A DNA stretch of 64,000 nucleotides from Fistulifera solaris (taxonomy: Eukaryota; Bacillariophyta; Bacillariophyceae; Naviculales; Stauroneidaceae). Both the position numbers and the translations under genes were made by a program. Where the stretch lies: contig AP026126.1 in the NCBI GenBank assembly GCA_030295235.1, positions 1,860,001 to 1,924,000 of the forward strand. The letters run 5' to 3'. A model generated the notes under the pieces. It ran no database searches, was not told where the DNA came from, and worked only from the letters and a program-made list of their open reading frames with translations. How positions within the stretch are numbered: position 1 is the first letter of the stretch; each line of letters starts with the position of its first letter. Below, in pieces: positions 10,800 through 20,605 of this stretch.

Positions 10800-11280
10800 T
10801 CGAATTTCGTGACTAAAATTCAGTCATGGAGTGAATCCTACCGCCTCCACGCGTTGAACCACAGTCAATTTTGTTTCGACAATACCGAACGATTTTCGAC
10901 GCCAATGATCGAGTTGTTGTTAGCAAAAGTGTTTCATCATGTCACTTAGCATCAATCATAGAAAAAAGTGCTGTTTTGACGTCAAGCATTTTATCGCCGG
11001 ATTGCGAGAAACACAAGAACTGTTTTGCCTCGTGACTGGAATTCAGTCTTGAAAAAACGTCGCTTACAGATTGAACGATACTAAAGTCAGATGCGATCAA
11101 TACTGAGCGATTTTGGCGTCGAGGATCGAGCTGGTGTTTGCAAATGTACAAGTAAATCATTATTATGACACCTAGCCGCGTCCAAGCATTAGCGCTGGAC
11201 ATAGAATATCGTAAAGGTGTGAAAAGCAAGAACGAGCAATCAACTTTTTGGCTCATGACTGAAAGGCATTCTTGGAATCC
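10800..11280. repeat. Degenerate tandem repeat, period about 222 bp
   Basis: Three imperfect palindromes of the form GTGACT...AGTC occur at 10808-10829, 11029-11050 and 11252-11272, spaced 221 and 223 bp apart. The DNA between them also aligns in part: a CGATTTT...GATCGAG block recurs at about 10890 and 11108, and a TATGACACC-like block at about 10939 and 11164. This reads as two to three diverged copies of one unit in the promoter-bearing spacer between the DENN gene and ERCC1. Confidence 0.6.
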
Positions 11281-11310
11281 ACCGTAAATACGGTATACAC
11301 TTTATCTCAC

Positions 11311-11520
11311 AGTAAGTTTTCCAGGTGAACCGGAAAAATCTGGGCGTTAGGTATTTTGACGTGTCCAGAAAATCTGGGCGTTTGGTATTTTGACGTCTGC
11401 AGAAAATCTGGGAGTTTGGTATTTTGACGTCTCCAGAAAATCTGGGGGTTTGGTATTTTGACGCCTCCAGAAAATCTGGGACATGTAAATTTTGACGTGT
11501 CCAGAAACTCCGGGCCCTTG
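11311..11520. repeat. 34-bp minisatellite, each unit carrying TGACGT or a variant
   Basis: Units begin GTATTTTGACG at 11351, 11385, 11419 and 11453, exactly 34 bp apart. A decayed unit lies on each side (about 11317 and 11485). Each unit contains TTTTGACGTSTCCAGAAAATCT or a near variant; the 11453 unit has TGACGC. TGACGT is the core of CRE/bZIP sites. The array sits about 300 bp upstream of ERCC1. Confidence 0.85.
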
Positions 11521-11793
11521 GTGCGCATTTTGCAACGTGTGAATCCGTCATGTTCTCAAGCAGCTTTGATTTCTTTGTGATATATACAATTAATTAATCA
11601 CTATCGCAAAAAAGCTGTCGCCCGGGAGGAGAGAAAGGCGAGTTTATATCATTCCGACCGAACTTGCAGCAATTACTGATTGCACCACTTTTTGGTATTT
11701 CGTCCTCTTACACTGTTAAGTGGGCTGTTGTTTTTTGTCTGTATTCACATCAAAGGAAAAGCTCTTTGAAAATAGAGTATACTCTGCATCAAG

Positions 11794-12900
11794 ATGATCA
11801 AGAATCCTTACGCAAAACGCAAACCCCCGCCGCAGTCGTCGTCCGAGACACCAGAAGCAACGAAACCATTGGCCTCGATCGCCCCACCCGCAATCGTACG
11901 ACACCACAACAATACAACCTCAACCACCAATGGCGCCACAACATTCTCACAAGCATTTGAAGCCGTCGAAGACACGATACATTATCAAAATCAATGCACC
12001 GAAATTAGTGTACAGCAACAGCAACAACAAGCCGAACGGGCGCAGCAACGAGCGCTCGAACACGAATCGGCTCTCACCGATCGCGATCATCACGTCTTTT
12101 TACAACCACAATTGCGGCTCTGTGTTTCGACACGACAACGTGGCAACGGAATTTTACAACATATCCGGAATGTCCCGTATTCTTTTGAAACTATGGTTCC
12201 CGATTACATTATGGGGACACAACGATGTGCCTTGTTTTTGAGTTGCAAGTATCATAGTTTGCATCCAACCTACATTGAGCATCGAACGGCGGAATTAAAA
12301 CAAGATTTTGCTTTGCGCGTCTTACTAGTCTTGGTGGATGACAACGATGCATCGAAAACACTACAATTTTTGAATGCTTTTTGTGCGCGCCAACGATTGA
12401 CCATGATTCTGGCGTGGAGTGAAGAAGAAGCGGCGCGGTATTTAGAAACCTTTCAGGCAATGGATGGAAAAGACGCTTCTTTGATACAAAAACGAAAAGA
12501 TACGAATGCCTTTGGTGATCAAGTAGCTGATTTTCTTAGCAAAGCTAGTGTCAACAAGACCGATGCGGCACAACTCATGGCACAGTTCTCCAATGTGCGG
12601 GCTATCGGTCAAGCGTCCATGGACGAACTAGCTACTGTCAGTGGTATGGGACATGTCAAAGTAAAGAGACTATGGGATGCCTTCCATAAACCCTTTTCTT
12701 CAGAAGCAGCGGCAAAAAGACGAAAGGCATTGTTGGAATCATCAGCGGCGAAAGGAGACGATGCTGCTCTCAATACTGAAGAATCTACTGATAAGAACCC
12801 TAAAGATGACGACGGTATGGAGCCTGGTAGCAGCACTGTCGAAGAAGTTGCGGATGCAGTAGAAAAAGATGATTTAAATCATGAGTCATCAAATCTGTAA
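11794..12900 (+). CDS. ERCC1: ERCC1/Rad10 DNA-repair endonuclease subunit
   Basis: Intact 368-residue frame from an ATG. ERCC1 is the non-catalytic partner of XPF; the pair cuts 5' of lesions in nucleotide-excision and crosslink repair. The central XPF-binding/DNA-binding domain spans about 103-225, with RNVPYSFETMVPDYIMG (125-141), CKYHSLHPTYIEHR (151-164) and ILAWSEEEAARYLETF (205-220). The C-terminal helix-hairpin-helix pair spans about 250-302 (SVNKTDAAQL and VSGMGHVKVKRL). As expected for ERCC1, the nuclease motif of XPF is absent. A Gln-rich linker precedes the central domain (74-86) and an acidic tail closes the protein. It runs convergently with the RING gene, 13 bp away. Confidence 0.95.
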   Translation: MIKNPYAKRKPPPQSSSETPEATKPLASIAPPAIVRHHNNTTSTTNGATTFSQAFEAVEDTIHYQNQCTEISVQQQQQQAERAQQRALEHESALTDRDHHVFLQPQLRLCVSTRQRGNGILQHIRNVPYSFETMVPDYIMGTQRCALFLSCKYHSLHPTYIEHRTAELKQDFALRVLLVLVDDNDASKTLQFLNAFCARQRLTMILAWSEEEAARYLETFQAMDGKDASLIQKRKDTNAFGDQVADFLSKASVNKTDAAQLMAQFSNVRAIGQASMDELATVSGMGHVKVKRLWDAFHKPFSSEAAAKRRKALLESSAAKGDDAALNTEESTDKNPKDDDGMEPGSSTVEEVADAVEKDDLNHESSNL

Positions 12901-12913
12901 TCTACATCACTTG

Positions 12914-14053
12914 CTATAAGTTATAATCAATGGGATTGTTACTACTTTCTCCCTGGGCGGCAACCGTCAAAATACTATGAAGTAAAGCCAAAATACGAAC
13001 CGATGCACCTTGCCGTTGGAGACTTTCTCGAAGCTCAACTGAGGCCTCTCGGTAATTTACGTCGCGGAAAGCATCAAAGAGAGCAGCGTTGCAGTAAAGT
13101 AGGGTTTCACCAAATACGGACATTTCAGTTCGATAATCGTGTACTGTAATACTGTGAACTTGTCCACTCAAAATGGTATAGAACTTTTCATCAAAATGCA
13201 TTTCGTATTCCCACTGCTTCATCCCGTGCCAAGTCGTTCCAAAATCGTCCCACCAACAAATAGACCCACGAAAAATCCGTTCTTCAGCATCGAATGTAAC
13301 ATTGCGAAACGGAACTCGACTAGGCAGGGCTATTCCACTATCTAACGTCCCCCAGATGGCGGTAGTTGTGTGTTCATAGGATATATAACATTCATCTTTC
13401 GACACGAAATGATACGAAGCCAACCCGACTATCTTGGCTTGACAAAAGGTATTTCCAAAAAGAGTATTGCTGAGATAGGTAGGAGGCGTTCGTGGAATTG
13501 TTAACATTGCTATTTCTTCGGATGCCCGATAGATGCAACCGACAATCGATTTATCGGCCGCCGAAGCTCGATGAATGGTTCTCCAATCACACGCGAATGT
13601 CAACGTTAAGGGACCAGCCCCATTCTCATCCTCCAAACGCATGGTTCTGGACGGATTATGCCATTGAAACTTGACAGTTTGGCGCGTTGTACTCCCATAA
13701 GTAATTACAGCCCCACTTTCATCGAAAAGGATGCGAGCCGGAAGGCGATTATGCATCACGCTCGTTCCATTGTGAAGGTTCGCTACATCTTGCAACAAAT
13801 AGGTCAAGCCCATTAACGGAGTCATTTCCGAAAGATCCGGATTATACGGATACAGAGGTTTTTCTTCCTGTTGCAAATCAAATAACGAAGTAGATTGTCG
13901 ACACATGGGACACAATCCTTGTGTCGGAATCGCCGTAGCTAGTAAAACACGTTCTAAACATGGTCGACAAAAGGCGTGTCCGCAAGGACCTTGTACGGCG
14001 GTGTGCGAAAGATCGTGCCAGCAAATGGGACAGGAATTGGTTTCTGTATTCAT
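12914..14053 (-). CDS. RING-finger protein, probable E3 ubiquitin ligase
   Basis: The ATG at 14053 starts the frame just before the RING; a longer frame upstream lacks an ATG. Product is 379 residues. A C3HC4 RING occupies residues 8-51 (C8, C11, C24, H26, C29, C32, C48, C51) with the typical CGHAFCRPC core. RING domains recruit a ubiquitin-loaded E2. The remaining roughly 320 residues are rich in beta-type sequence and aromatic residues and contain no domain I recognise; they could bind substrate. No membrane segment or signal peptide is evident. Confidence 0.85.
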   Translation of the reverse strand: MNTETNSCPICWHDLSHTAVQGPCGHAFCRPCLERVLLATAIPTQGLCPMCRQSTSLFDLQQEEKPLYPYNPDLSEMTPLMGLTYLLQDVANLHNGTSVMHNRLPARILFDESGAVITYGSTTRQTVKFQWHNPSRTMRLEDENGAGPLTLTFACDWRTIHRASAADKSIVGCIYRASEEIAMLTIPRTPPTYLSNTLFGNTFCQAKIVGLASYHFVSKDECYISYEHTTTAIWGTLDSGIALPSRVPFRNVTFDAEERIFRGSICWWDDFGTTWHGMKQWEYEMHFDEKFYTILSGQVHSITVHDYRTEMSVFGETLLYCNAALFDAFRDVNYREASVELRESLQRQGASVRILALLHSILTVAAQGESSNNPIDYNL

Positions 14054-14379
14054 TATTACGTTGTCATTCTTGCTGAAACGAAACAAAGAGTAATGATAAT
14101 GATTAGATAGTATATTGTCGTTTCCTCGCGAACAATCGAAGAAGAATGCGATGATGATGTGTTTCTCATCAAGTTTTGCTGTTCCTTGTCACCAAGTGAA
14201 TTAAGGTTCTAGATTTAGGACGTTCATCATTCGCATTACGACAGCATTTAAATTACTCCGTACTACGTAAATTATTTAGCAAATCAAGTTCCCACCTGAG
14301 GAGTCGTGTTTCCGTCGGTTCGGAAGCAAAAAATTCTCGAAGCTTTTTAACTTTATCGCTCACAACATTAAACGCAACC
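14054..14379. other. Divergent spacer, AT-rich
   Basis: Spacer between the divergent RING and reductase genes, so likely a shared promoter region. It contains a TACTCCGTAC motif at about 14254, a sequence that recurs in other spacers of this window. No gene seen. Confidence 0.4.
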
Positions 14380-15173
14380 ATGAACGAATCATCTTCATCA
14401 ACTGTTCCTTCTCCAGTACTTTGCATACTATTTTCCTCAGGAGGAACTGCTGATGTGGGTCGACATGCCGTACAAGCCGCTATAGAAAAGTACGACGGAC
14501 CGATTCGCGTTTTGACGAAAGATCCTCAAGTACTACAACAAACCAATTGGAATTGTGCTTGTCCCGAACCGCACCAAGTCGATTTGCAACGATTGGATGT
14601 ACGAGCCGTGGATGTCAGCAAAGACGATCTCAAAGAGCATTTGAAAGATGCCGGAATTGTGATCAGTGCATTGGGAAATCGACAACCGTTTCACGGAGAT
14701 TGTGTCGCACAGGCAGGGACACGGAACTTGGTCAATGCCATGCTGCATCACAATATTTCTCGTCTGATCATGATCACATCTGCTGGTTGTAATGAAGACT
14801 TTCCGCCTATGGAGTTCCATTGGACTGGAACGATCTTGCGATGCCTCTTTCGATGGGTGTCGCGTAGAGAATATCGTGACTTGTGTTTGGCGGAAGATGA
14901 ATTGCGCAATCACGAGCAGTCGGATCGATTGGACTATTTGATCGTCCGACCCGTCGGTCTAAGTGAAGAACGGCCCCCGTTCATGCGTGGGTGATTCAAA
15001 AACAAAAACATGAAGATAAGTTAGGACCTGACATGTCCAAAATGGACTGCGCCCGCTTCTGTCTTCAAGAGGCTTTGCAACCAACATTTCATCGACAGGC
15101 TGTAGTGATAGGAAGTGATCCAGAGACATTCGTGTTTAATCCGAATAAGAGTGTCAAGAGTAATAGGGAGTAG
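14380..15173 (+). CDS. NAD(P)-binding Rossmann protein (atypical SDR/NmrA-like), frame broken
   Basis: The first frame (14380-14994) has a nucleotide-binding loop, SSGGTADVGRHA, then the ISALGN, MITSAGC and YLIVRPVGLS blocks typical of atypical short-chain dehydrogenases. It stops shortly after the RPVGLS block. The next frame continues directly with the family's usual C-terminus (DMSKMDCARFCLQEAL, then VVIGSD) to 15173. Adding one base in the C5 run at 14974-14978 joins them into 264 residues. Substrate is unknown; such proteins act as reductases or redox-sensing regulators. Whether the shift is a sequencing error or a true mutation cannot be told here. Confidence 0.75.
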
Positions 15174-15750
15174 TTGATCTAAGGAAAGTTTTCTTCACGC
15201 TCAAAACTGTGCACGAAATGGCCAGCGAAGTCATCGAACATTTCTCAGAGAAGGTAATACTCTAAGCTCAAGCTCATTACTTTCCAAAATTTCACGACTT
15301 GTGCGTAATTTCTCGTATTTCATCATGCAACGAAAATATATACGATTCCCGGGATTCATTAGTTGTTAAGTCGTGACATGCCACCCCTACTTTTGACGAG
15401 ATAGTTGAGTTCCTCAGCATTCGTTTTGCAGAACGCGTACTGTACCAGTACCAGAACAACAAGCGACACATCACAAAAGTCTATCATCATTCTCATTCGA
15501 TCATACAATAATAGGAAAGAAAGCGTCGTAGTTCATTTATCTCTCGATGCGTCGTCGCAAAATACCGCGCCGTCAGTCTGTATGATCGTTTGAAGTCCTG
15601 ATTAGCCGCAACGTTCATTGGTTCATTGGGGACACCGAGTCAGATAGGGCCTCCGGCAGCCACTTCCTTCCTTCCTTCCTTCCTTCCTTACTTCCTTCCA
15701 TCATTATTCTTTTCAAATAACAAGGAAAACTCTGCGTAGCAGCGACACGA
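15174..15750. other. Spacer with CTTC microsatellite
   Basis: No coding frame. A pyrimidine CTTC tetranucleotide repeat fills about 15663-15699, some 50 bp upstream of the next start codon. It probably lies in the promoter or 5' leader of the downstream reductase. Confidence 0.7.
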
Positions 15751-16957
15751 ATGACTGACGCCGTCCAGCACAATCAGGAGCGCTTAGCAAAACTTCTCAA
15801 AGACTACGACAAATCCAAGCCAGTTGTGGTGACAGGCGTCGATGGTTATTTGGCGGGTGTCTTGGTGCAACAATTGCTGTCACATGGCTTTGTCGTTCAC
15901 GGAACACACATTCAACCTCTTGCATCGAATCTCAACTACTTAACAAGTCTTCCTCACGCCGAGCATAAACTCAAACTTTATCGAGCGAACTTGTTGGATA
16001 TAGGCAGTTTCGATGAGGCCTTTCACGGTTGTGAAGTTGCCTTCCACACAGCTTCACCGTTCTTATTGCAGCACGGACTGGATGTCGAGCGGCAACTGGT
16101 CCAGCTCGGCCGTCGAAGGGACCAGGAATGTACTTCAAACGTGCAATCGAACACCGACCCTTCGTCGAGTTGTTTTGACGTCGTCCGTAGGAGCTATATT
16201 CGCTGATGCGGCCGATTGTGCCATTTCTCCTGTGGACGAGACCACTTGGAATCGTACGAGCACGCTAACCCATCAACCTTACTTTTACAGTAAAACACTA
16301 GCTGAACAAGAAGCTTGGATTCTTGCGGGCAGTCAGACACAGTGGACGCTGGTTGTAATGAATCCGGCCATGATTTTAGGACCGGGGCTGCGTTATTTTC
16401 CGAACAGTGAATCCTTCAAAACAATATACAAGTGCGGGAGTGGTCACTGGTTGACTTGGTTTGGAAGTCCGACGTTTGCCATGCCCGCAGTTGATATTCG
16501 TGATGTAGTGACTGCGCATATCATTGCCGGATTGGACAAGGCTGTAACGGGCCGACATATTCTTTGTTCGAGCAACAGTTCACTTCCGGAATTTTGTCGA
16601 ATCCTTTCACGTATCTTTCCGAATTATCCCATTCCTCGCATTCCGGCTCCGATTCCTATTTTCGCCTTGGCTCTGGTGGCTCCCTTGCTACGACAAGGAA
16701 TTGACCGCAAAGCTGTTTGGCGCAATTGCAATTGTCGGACGCAACTCGACTCCACAAAATCGACTAAGGGTGCATTGAATATGCGTTACCGCCCTCTGGA
16801 GGTTTCTTTACGAGATATGTATCAGCAAATGATTGACGCGGGTGCTGTTCAGCCTGGTTTACCACCCGAACTATACGGTCTCTCGATTGCACTCCTGGCT
16901 TGTTTCGTGATGTCATCTCCACTCATTCAATATTATCAATCGAGTCGTTCCAGCTGA
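15751..16957 (+). CDS. Extended SDR, dihydroflavonol-reductase/3-beta-HSD-like, frame broken
   Basis: Begins at an ATG with VVVTGVDGYLAGVLVQQLL (Rossmann TGxxGxxA variant) and VAFHTASPF, the usual block of DFR-like enzymes. The first frame is lost near 16105. The downstream frame carries AVEGTRNVLQTC, VVLTSSVGAI, the catalytic YFYSKTLAEQ (YxxxK) and MNPAMILGPGL. Removing one base near 16105 joins them into 401 residues with ERQLVQPAVEGT at the junction. A hydrophobic C-terminal stretch (about 380-395) may anchor it to a membrane. The enzyme would reduce a ketone or aldehyde with NAD(P)H; the substrate is not predictable. Confidence 0.8.
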
Positions 16958-17052
16958 TACTGCTTCGAAAGACCCTTTTCGTTTTCTACGATTTTCTTAG
17001 ACTAAAATATAAATAATTGCATCACTATAGCTAGCAATTGGCTTGTTCTCTA

Positions 17053-18225
17053 TTATCTTACCTTTTGTAATTGACCCATTTTTGTTCGCAGACTTTCCGG
17101 CCAATCCAGTTTTGTTTTCAAAAGATCATCATTTCGATATTCACTGCAATCCAAAAGAACCGGATGATCATCGATGCTGTACGCAAGGCGCAGAGCTTCA
17201 TCTTCCTTTTCTTTTGCATTGTTGACTTTACTCAAGACTTGCTGGACCTTGCCGAGTCGACTACAGGCATTCTGTAGTTGTTCCTCAGCTGGACTACGCT
17301 CTCCCGCACTCCAATACAAAGCCGCTAAAGCCATATTCGCTTCACTTTCCTTCGCCAAAACCCGCTGCACCATTTCAGAGTCCCGCCCTTCAACGACACC
17401 TTTATCAAATTTCACAGCCAAAACGGTCTTTAACAAATTGCTATTGCTCGTATCCAAAGCCGCATCGACCCAGGAAATGGAAGAATGAGCCTTATCACCA
17501 ATTTCATCAAATGCTTCGGCCGCCAGCTGATGGATTTCCGCGGCTTTGTTATAATCTTCCGCCACGCGGAGTACCAAAGCCCATTCCCAAGCGGCATACG
17601 GATTCCGTCGAATCCCGTCGAGTATTAATTCTTCGTCCGTATCCCAATCCTCTTGTCGTCCCGTGAGTTGCAGTCCCAATTGATAGTCTTTTGCAATGTT
17701 CATGGCCGTTTTCGAATCACCGGGACGAAGCATACTCTTATTGGCCCGGGCACGCCCCAACAAGGCAACCGCCAATTCATCTTGCCCATTTGATTTTTGA
17801 ATCAATTGCACGGCTTGATCGTAATCCGCCGCGGCGGCGGAAGCATCCGCGAGTGCAAAATGGCAATCTCCTCGCACGCGATACAATCCGGCAACTTCTT
17901 CGGGCGCCTGTCCCTGCCATCGTTCGATAACGGCATTCAACAATTCGAGTGATTTCGGTAAATCGCGATTCATGCCGTAAAATTCGGCAAAGGCTTGTCG
18001 CAACAATTGTATATCCGCCGATGAAGGCGGTGCAGGAGCTGCCGCGATCCATGTGGATATGCCTTGTTGCAACGGAGAGGCAGTGGCAGTACGGGAAGAA
18101 GATGCGGGGAATAGGAGTGAGGACGAATGCGTCAGCGGCGGTAGTGGTAGGATTGTCAGACTTGTTGCAATGTAATTCGTCAGCCATAATGCTGCGGTAC
18201 ATCCCGCGAGTAGTAGTAATCTCAT
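17053..18225 (-). CDS. TPR-repeat protein with secretory or plastid presequence
   Basis: Intact 390-residue frame from an ATG. Residues 1-22 form a signal peptide (MRLLLLAGCTAALWLTNYI), followed by a Ser/Ala/Pro-rich stretch typical of diatom plastid transit regions. From about 75 to 340 the sequence is helical with TPR-like units (for example LYRVRGDCHFALADASAAAA). TPR proteins bind other proteins; a plastid assembly role is possible but inferred. The C-terminal 40 residues are charged and not repeat-like. No catalytic domain seen. Confidence 0.75.
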   Translation of the reverse strand: MRLLLLAGCTAALWLTNYIATSLTILPLPPLTHSSSLLFPASSSRTATASPLQQGISTWIAAAPAPPSSADIQLLRQAFAEFYGMNRDLPKSLELLNAVIERWQGQAPEEVAGLYRVRGDCHFALADASAAAADYDQAVQLIQKSNGQDELAVALLGRARANKSMLRPGDSKTAMNIAKDYQLGLQLTGRQEDWDTDEELILDGIRRNPYAAWEWALVLRVAEDYNKAAEIHQLAAEAFDEIGDKAHSSISWVDAALDTSNSNLLKTVLAVKFDKGVVEGRDSEMVQRVLAKESEANMALAALYWSAGERSPAEEQLQNACSRLGKVQQVLSKVNNAKEKEDEALRLAYSIDDHPVLLDCSEYRNDDLLKTKLDWPESLRTKMGQLQKVR

Positions 18226-18749
18226 TGCTGTGCAAACAGCTCAGCAAAAAAAGCTTTTGTTATGATAATTCTAACCTAATACACGGATCTTATAAAATGG
18301 GCACCAACAAGTCCGATGATGCGCAACGTCTTATTTTGTGCTTTTTTTTATGCGGACGCGCACCTGTTGCGATTTCATCGCGATCCTGCGGCTCATGACT
18401 CAGGAGAGAAAATCAGTCGTTATTTCGTTGAACACTTTCGCCTACAGTAAATGCGGAAAAGAACGATCCGCAAGTAATTTCGACATCAAGGATCATGGCC
18501 TGCCTCGCAAATGTTGCTTAAGGAGAAATAAAATCGTTTTAGAAATAAATTGTGTTCACCAGGATAGCACAGTACGAAAGATGATGGTACAAGTAAGGAA
18601 GCAGTTTCGTTCTCGTTCGAACCAATTCGATTCATGACTGAAAACCAGTCTTGGTATCGCGGCGTCTACATCTCGGACCTATAGTAACTACGGAAGAGGT
18701 GTGTTTGAAAAGGAAATAATAAAACAGAATAAGCGCGCGAGACGCTGAC
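18226..18749. other. Divergent spacer with two palindromic elements
   Basis: Lies between the divergent TPR and cyclase genes. It holds two copies of the dispersed palindrome: 18391-18420 (TCATGACTC...AATCAGTCG) and 18631-18653 (TTCATGACTG...CAGTCTTGG). The second is 98 bp before the cyclase ATG. No coding frame seen. Confidence 0.6.
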
Positions 18750-20147
18750 ATGATTCAATTTCATCACTACCAGTACTGTGTACCAGGTATTATTCGTCGC
18801 CCTTCTTCTACTCCTAATTTCATAACAATGGAATCCTGCTCCGTCACAAGAAAGATAGATGCACTCCATAACTGGCTGCATTCCACCGGCGTCGCCTTGC
18901 GATCACGCCGCGACTTTGTCGACGCTTACTGTCTCCAGCTGCGCTCACTCGAAATTCCAATAGACCGCTTTTGGATGTCAGCCGTCGTTCTTCATCCTCT
19001 GACTGCCGCGCATGCAGTTAAATGGGAAGCCGAAGGGGGTCGTATCACCGAACGAAGTTGGTCGCGTGATCATTTTATTCGATTCGTTACAGACCCAGCC
19101 AACAATCAAGAAGCAGCTGCTTCACGGTCGCCCATGTATCAACTTATGATGGGAGTGACGTCCGTCACTATCAAAGACACAGATTCTGATATACCACCCG
19201 ATTGCGACTGGATGATACCGGAAGGATATACGGAATTGTTTGCCTTACCACCACCGGGAAAACTCGGCGCTTGGTCACTCGAATCGGGGGTTCAACCCGG
19301 GAAATTGGAAGGAGGCTTTACTTGGTCAACAAAACAACCTGGAGGATTTACCGAGCAAGATAAAAAAATTCTCATTCGAACGGTGGGGGCATTGAGTACG
19401 GTTACGCGTCTTTACATTGCTTTGGAAAACAGTAAGTCGTTGCTGCAAGCCTATTTGGGAGAGGATGCCGGTTCTCGCGTTCATCGAGGCGAAATCGAAC
19501 GAGGAGAAGGATTGACGATACGAAGTGTTGTGTGGTTTAGTGACGTTCGTGGCTTCACACAAATGTCGTGTGAATTGTCACGCACGGAATTGATCGATGT
19601 ACTGAATAGCGTCTTCGAATTGACGCACAAAATTGTACAAAAACACGGGGGACAAATACTGAAACTGATTGGCGATGGATGCATGGCCATTTTCTCTCAT
19701 TCGTCGAAAGGATTTCAACGATTTTCATTTTCTTCGGATGACAAAATAGAAATTGATGATGAACAGGGTGCTCGCGTATGTGCAAGTGCACGCATGGCCG
19801 CCACCGAACTCCAAAATGAATTGACTCGGTTGAAACTGGAAAGAGAGAGACGTGGGTTAAGAGGCGCGAATGTTGGTGTGGGGCTCCATTATGGTGATGT
19901 TAGCTACGGGAATGTCGGTGCCGCTGACCGACTCGATTTTACCGTGTTAGGACCTTGTGTGAACTTAGCCAGTCGCACAGAAGGAATGTGTTCCAAGCTC
20001 GATGCCAAAGTGTTGGCAACGGGACAGTTTGTTCAATTAGATCGGGAGCCGGACGCTTGGAAGTGCAGAGGTGATTACGAACTTAAAGGGGTTAGTTGCC
20101 CCACGACAATATATGAATTGATGGAGGACGAAAACAGTGCACAATGA
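18750..20147 (+). CDS. Class III adenylate/guanylate cyclase with bacterial-type N-terminal domain
   Basis: Intact 465-residue frame; an alternative ATG is at 18828 (residue 27). The catalytic domain covers about 255-440. Metal-binding aspartates are D265 (FSDVRGFT) and D309 (GDG). K305 and D396 are the purine-selecting pair usually found in adenylate cyclases, and N405/R409 are the transition-state residues. All expected residues are present, so it should make cAMP. Residues 50-230 resemble the sensor-like region of many proteobacterial cyclases (IPIDRFWMSAVVLHP). There is no membrane segment, so it should be soluble, unlike many eukaryotic receptor cyclases. Acquisition from bacteria is possible but not shown. 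Confidence 0.88.
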   Translation: MIQFHHYQYCVPGIIRRPSSTPNFITMESCSVTRKIDALHNWLHSTGVALRSRRDFVDAYCLQLRSLEIPIDRFWMSAVVLHPLTAAHAVKWEAEGGRITERSWSRDHFIRFVTDPANNQEAAASRSPMYQLMMGVTSVTIKDTDSDIPPDCDWMIPEGYTELFALPPPGKLGAWSLESGVQPGKLEGGFTWSTKQPGGFTEQDKKILIRTVGALSTVTRLYIALENSKSLLQAYLGEDAGSRVHRGEIERGEGLTIRSVVWFSDVRGFTQMSCELSRTELIDVLNSVFELTHKIVQKHGGQILKLIGDGCMAIFSHSSKGFQRFSFSSDDKIEIDDEQGARVCASARMAATELQNELTRLKLERERRGLRGANVGVGLHYGDVSYGNVGAADRLDFTVLGPCVNLASRTEGMCSKLDAKVLATGQFVQLDREPDAWKCRGDYELKGVSCPTTIYELMEDENSAQ

Positions 20148-20605
20148 GATCACCATCATTCCGTCATTGGTCATTGTAGATGCTGATTGCTGTCATGGCA
20201 AATGAATGCTAATGTGATCATTGCGGCGAACATACTCATCAGGATGCATTCATTTTTGAAAAAAATAGGTTTCATCTAAGTTTTTCTACGTCCAAAAGGT
20301 ATGATTGTACGTTGTACATGCACTTTAGTATAGCCGTGTTTTACTTCTATCAGCAAACCAGAAGCCAGCCCGAGGCTTCATCTCGTACGCTGTGAGACTG
20401 CGAGACACGACTCGAAACTCGAAACGCACGTTCTTCGAATTCGGCAATCAATACTCCGACGATCTCCGCCTTGTTTCTTCGGCGATCAGAACGAGCGTCT
20501 TTCTACGAATGTCAATTGAATCGAATTGAGAACACAAAAAGTAATCGACCAAGATTGCCGAGGAATTCATACTCATTTATCCGCTGAAACTGTAAGCGCA
20601 TCATC
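20148..20605. other. Spacer and probable PDAT promoter/leader
   Basis: No coding frame recognised. It should hold the 3' end of the cyclase transcript and the promoter of PDAT. Several TCGAAAC/CTCGAAACTCG-like short repeats occur at about 20410-20430. Confidence 0.4.
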
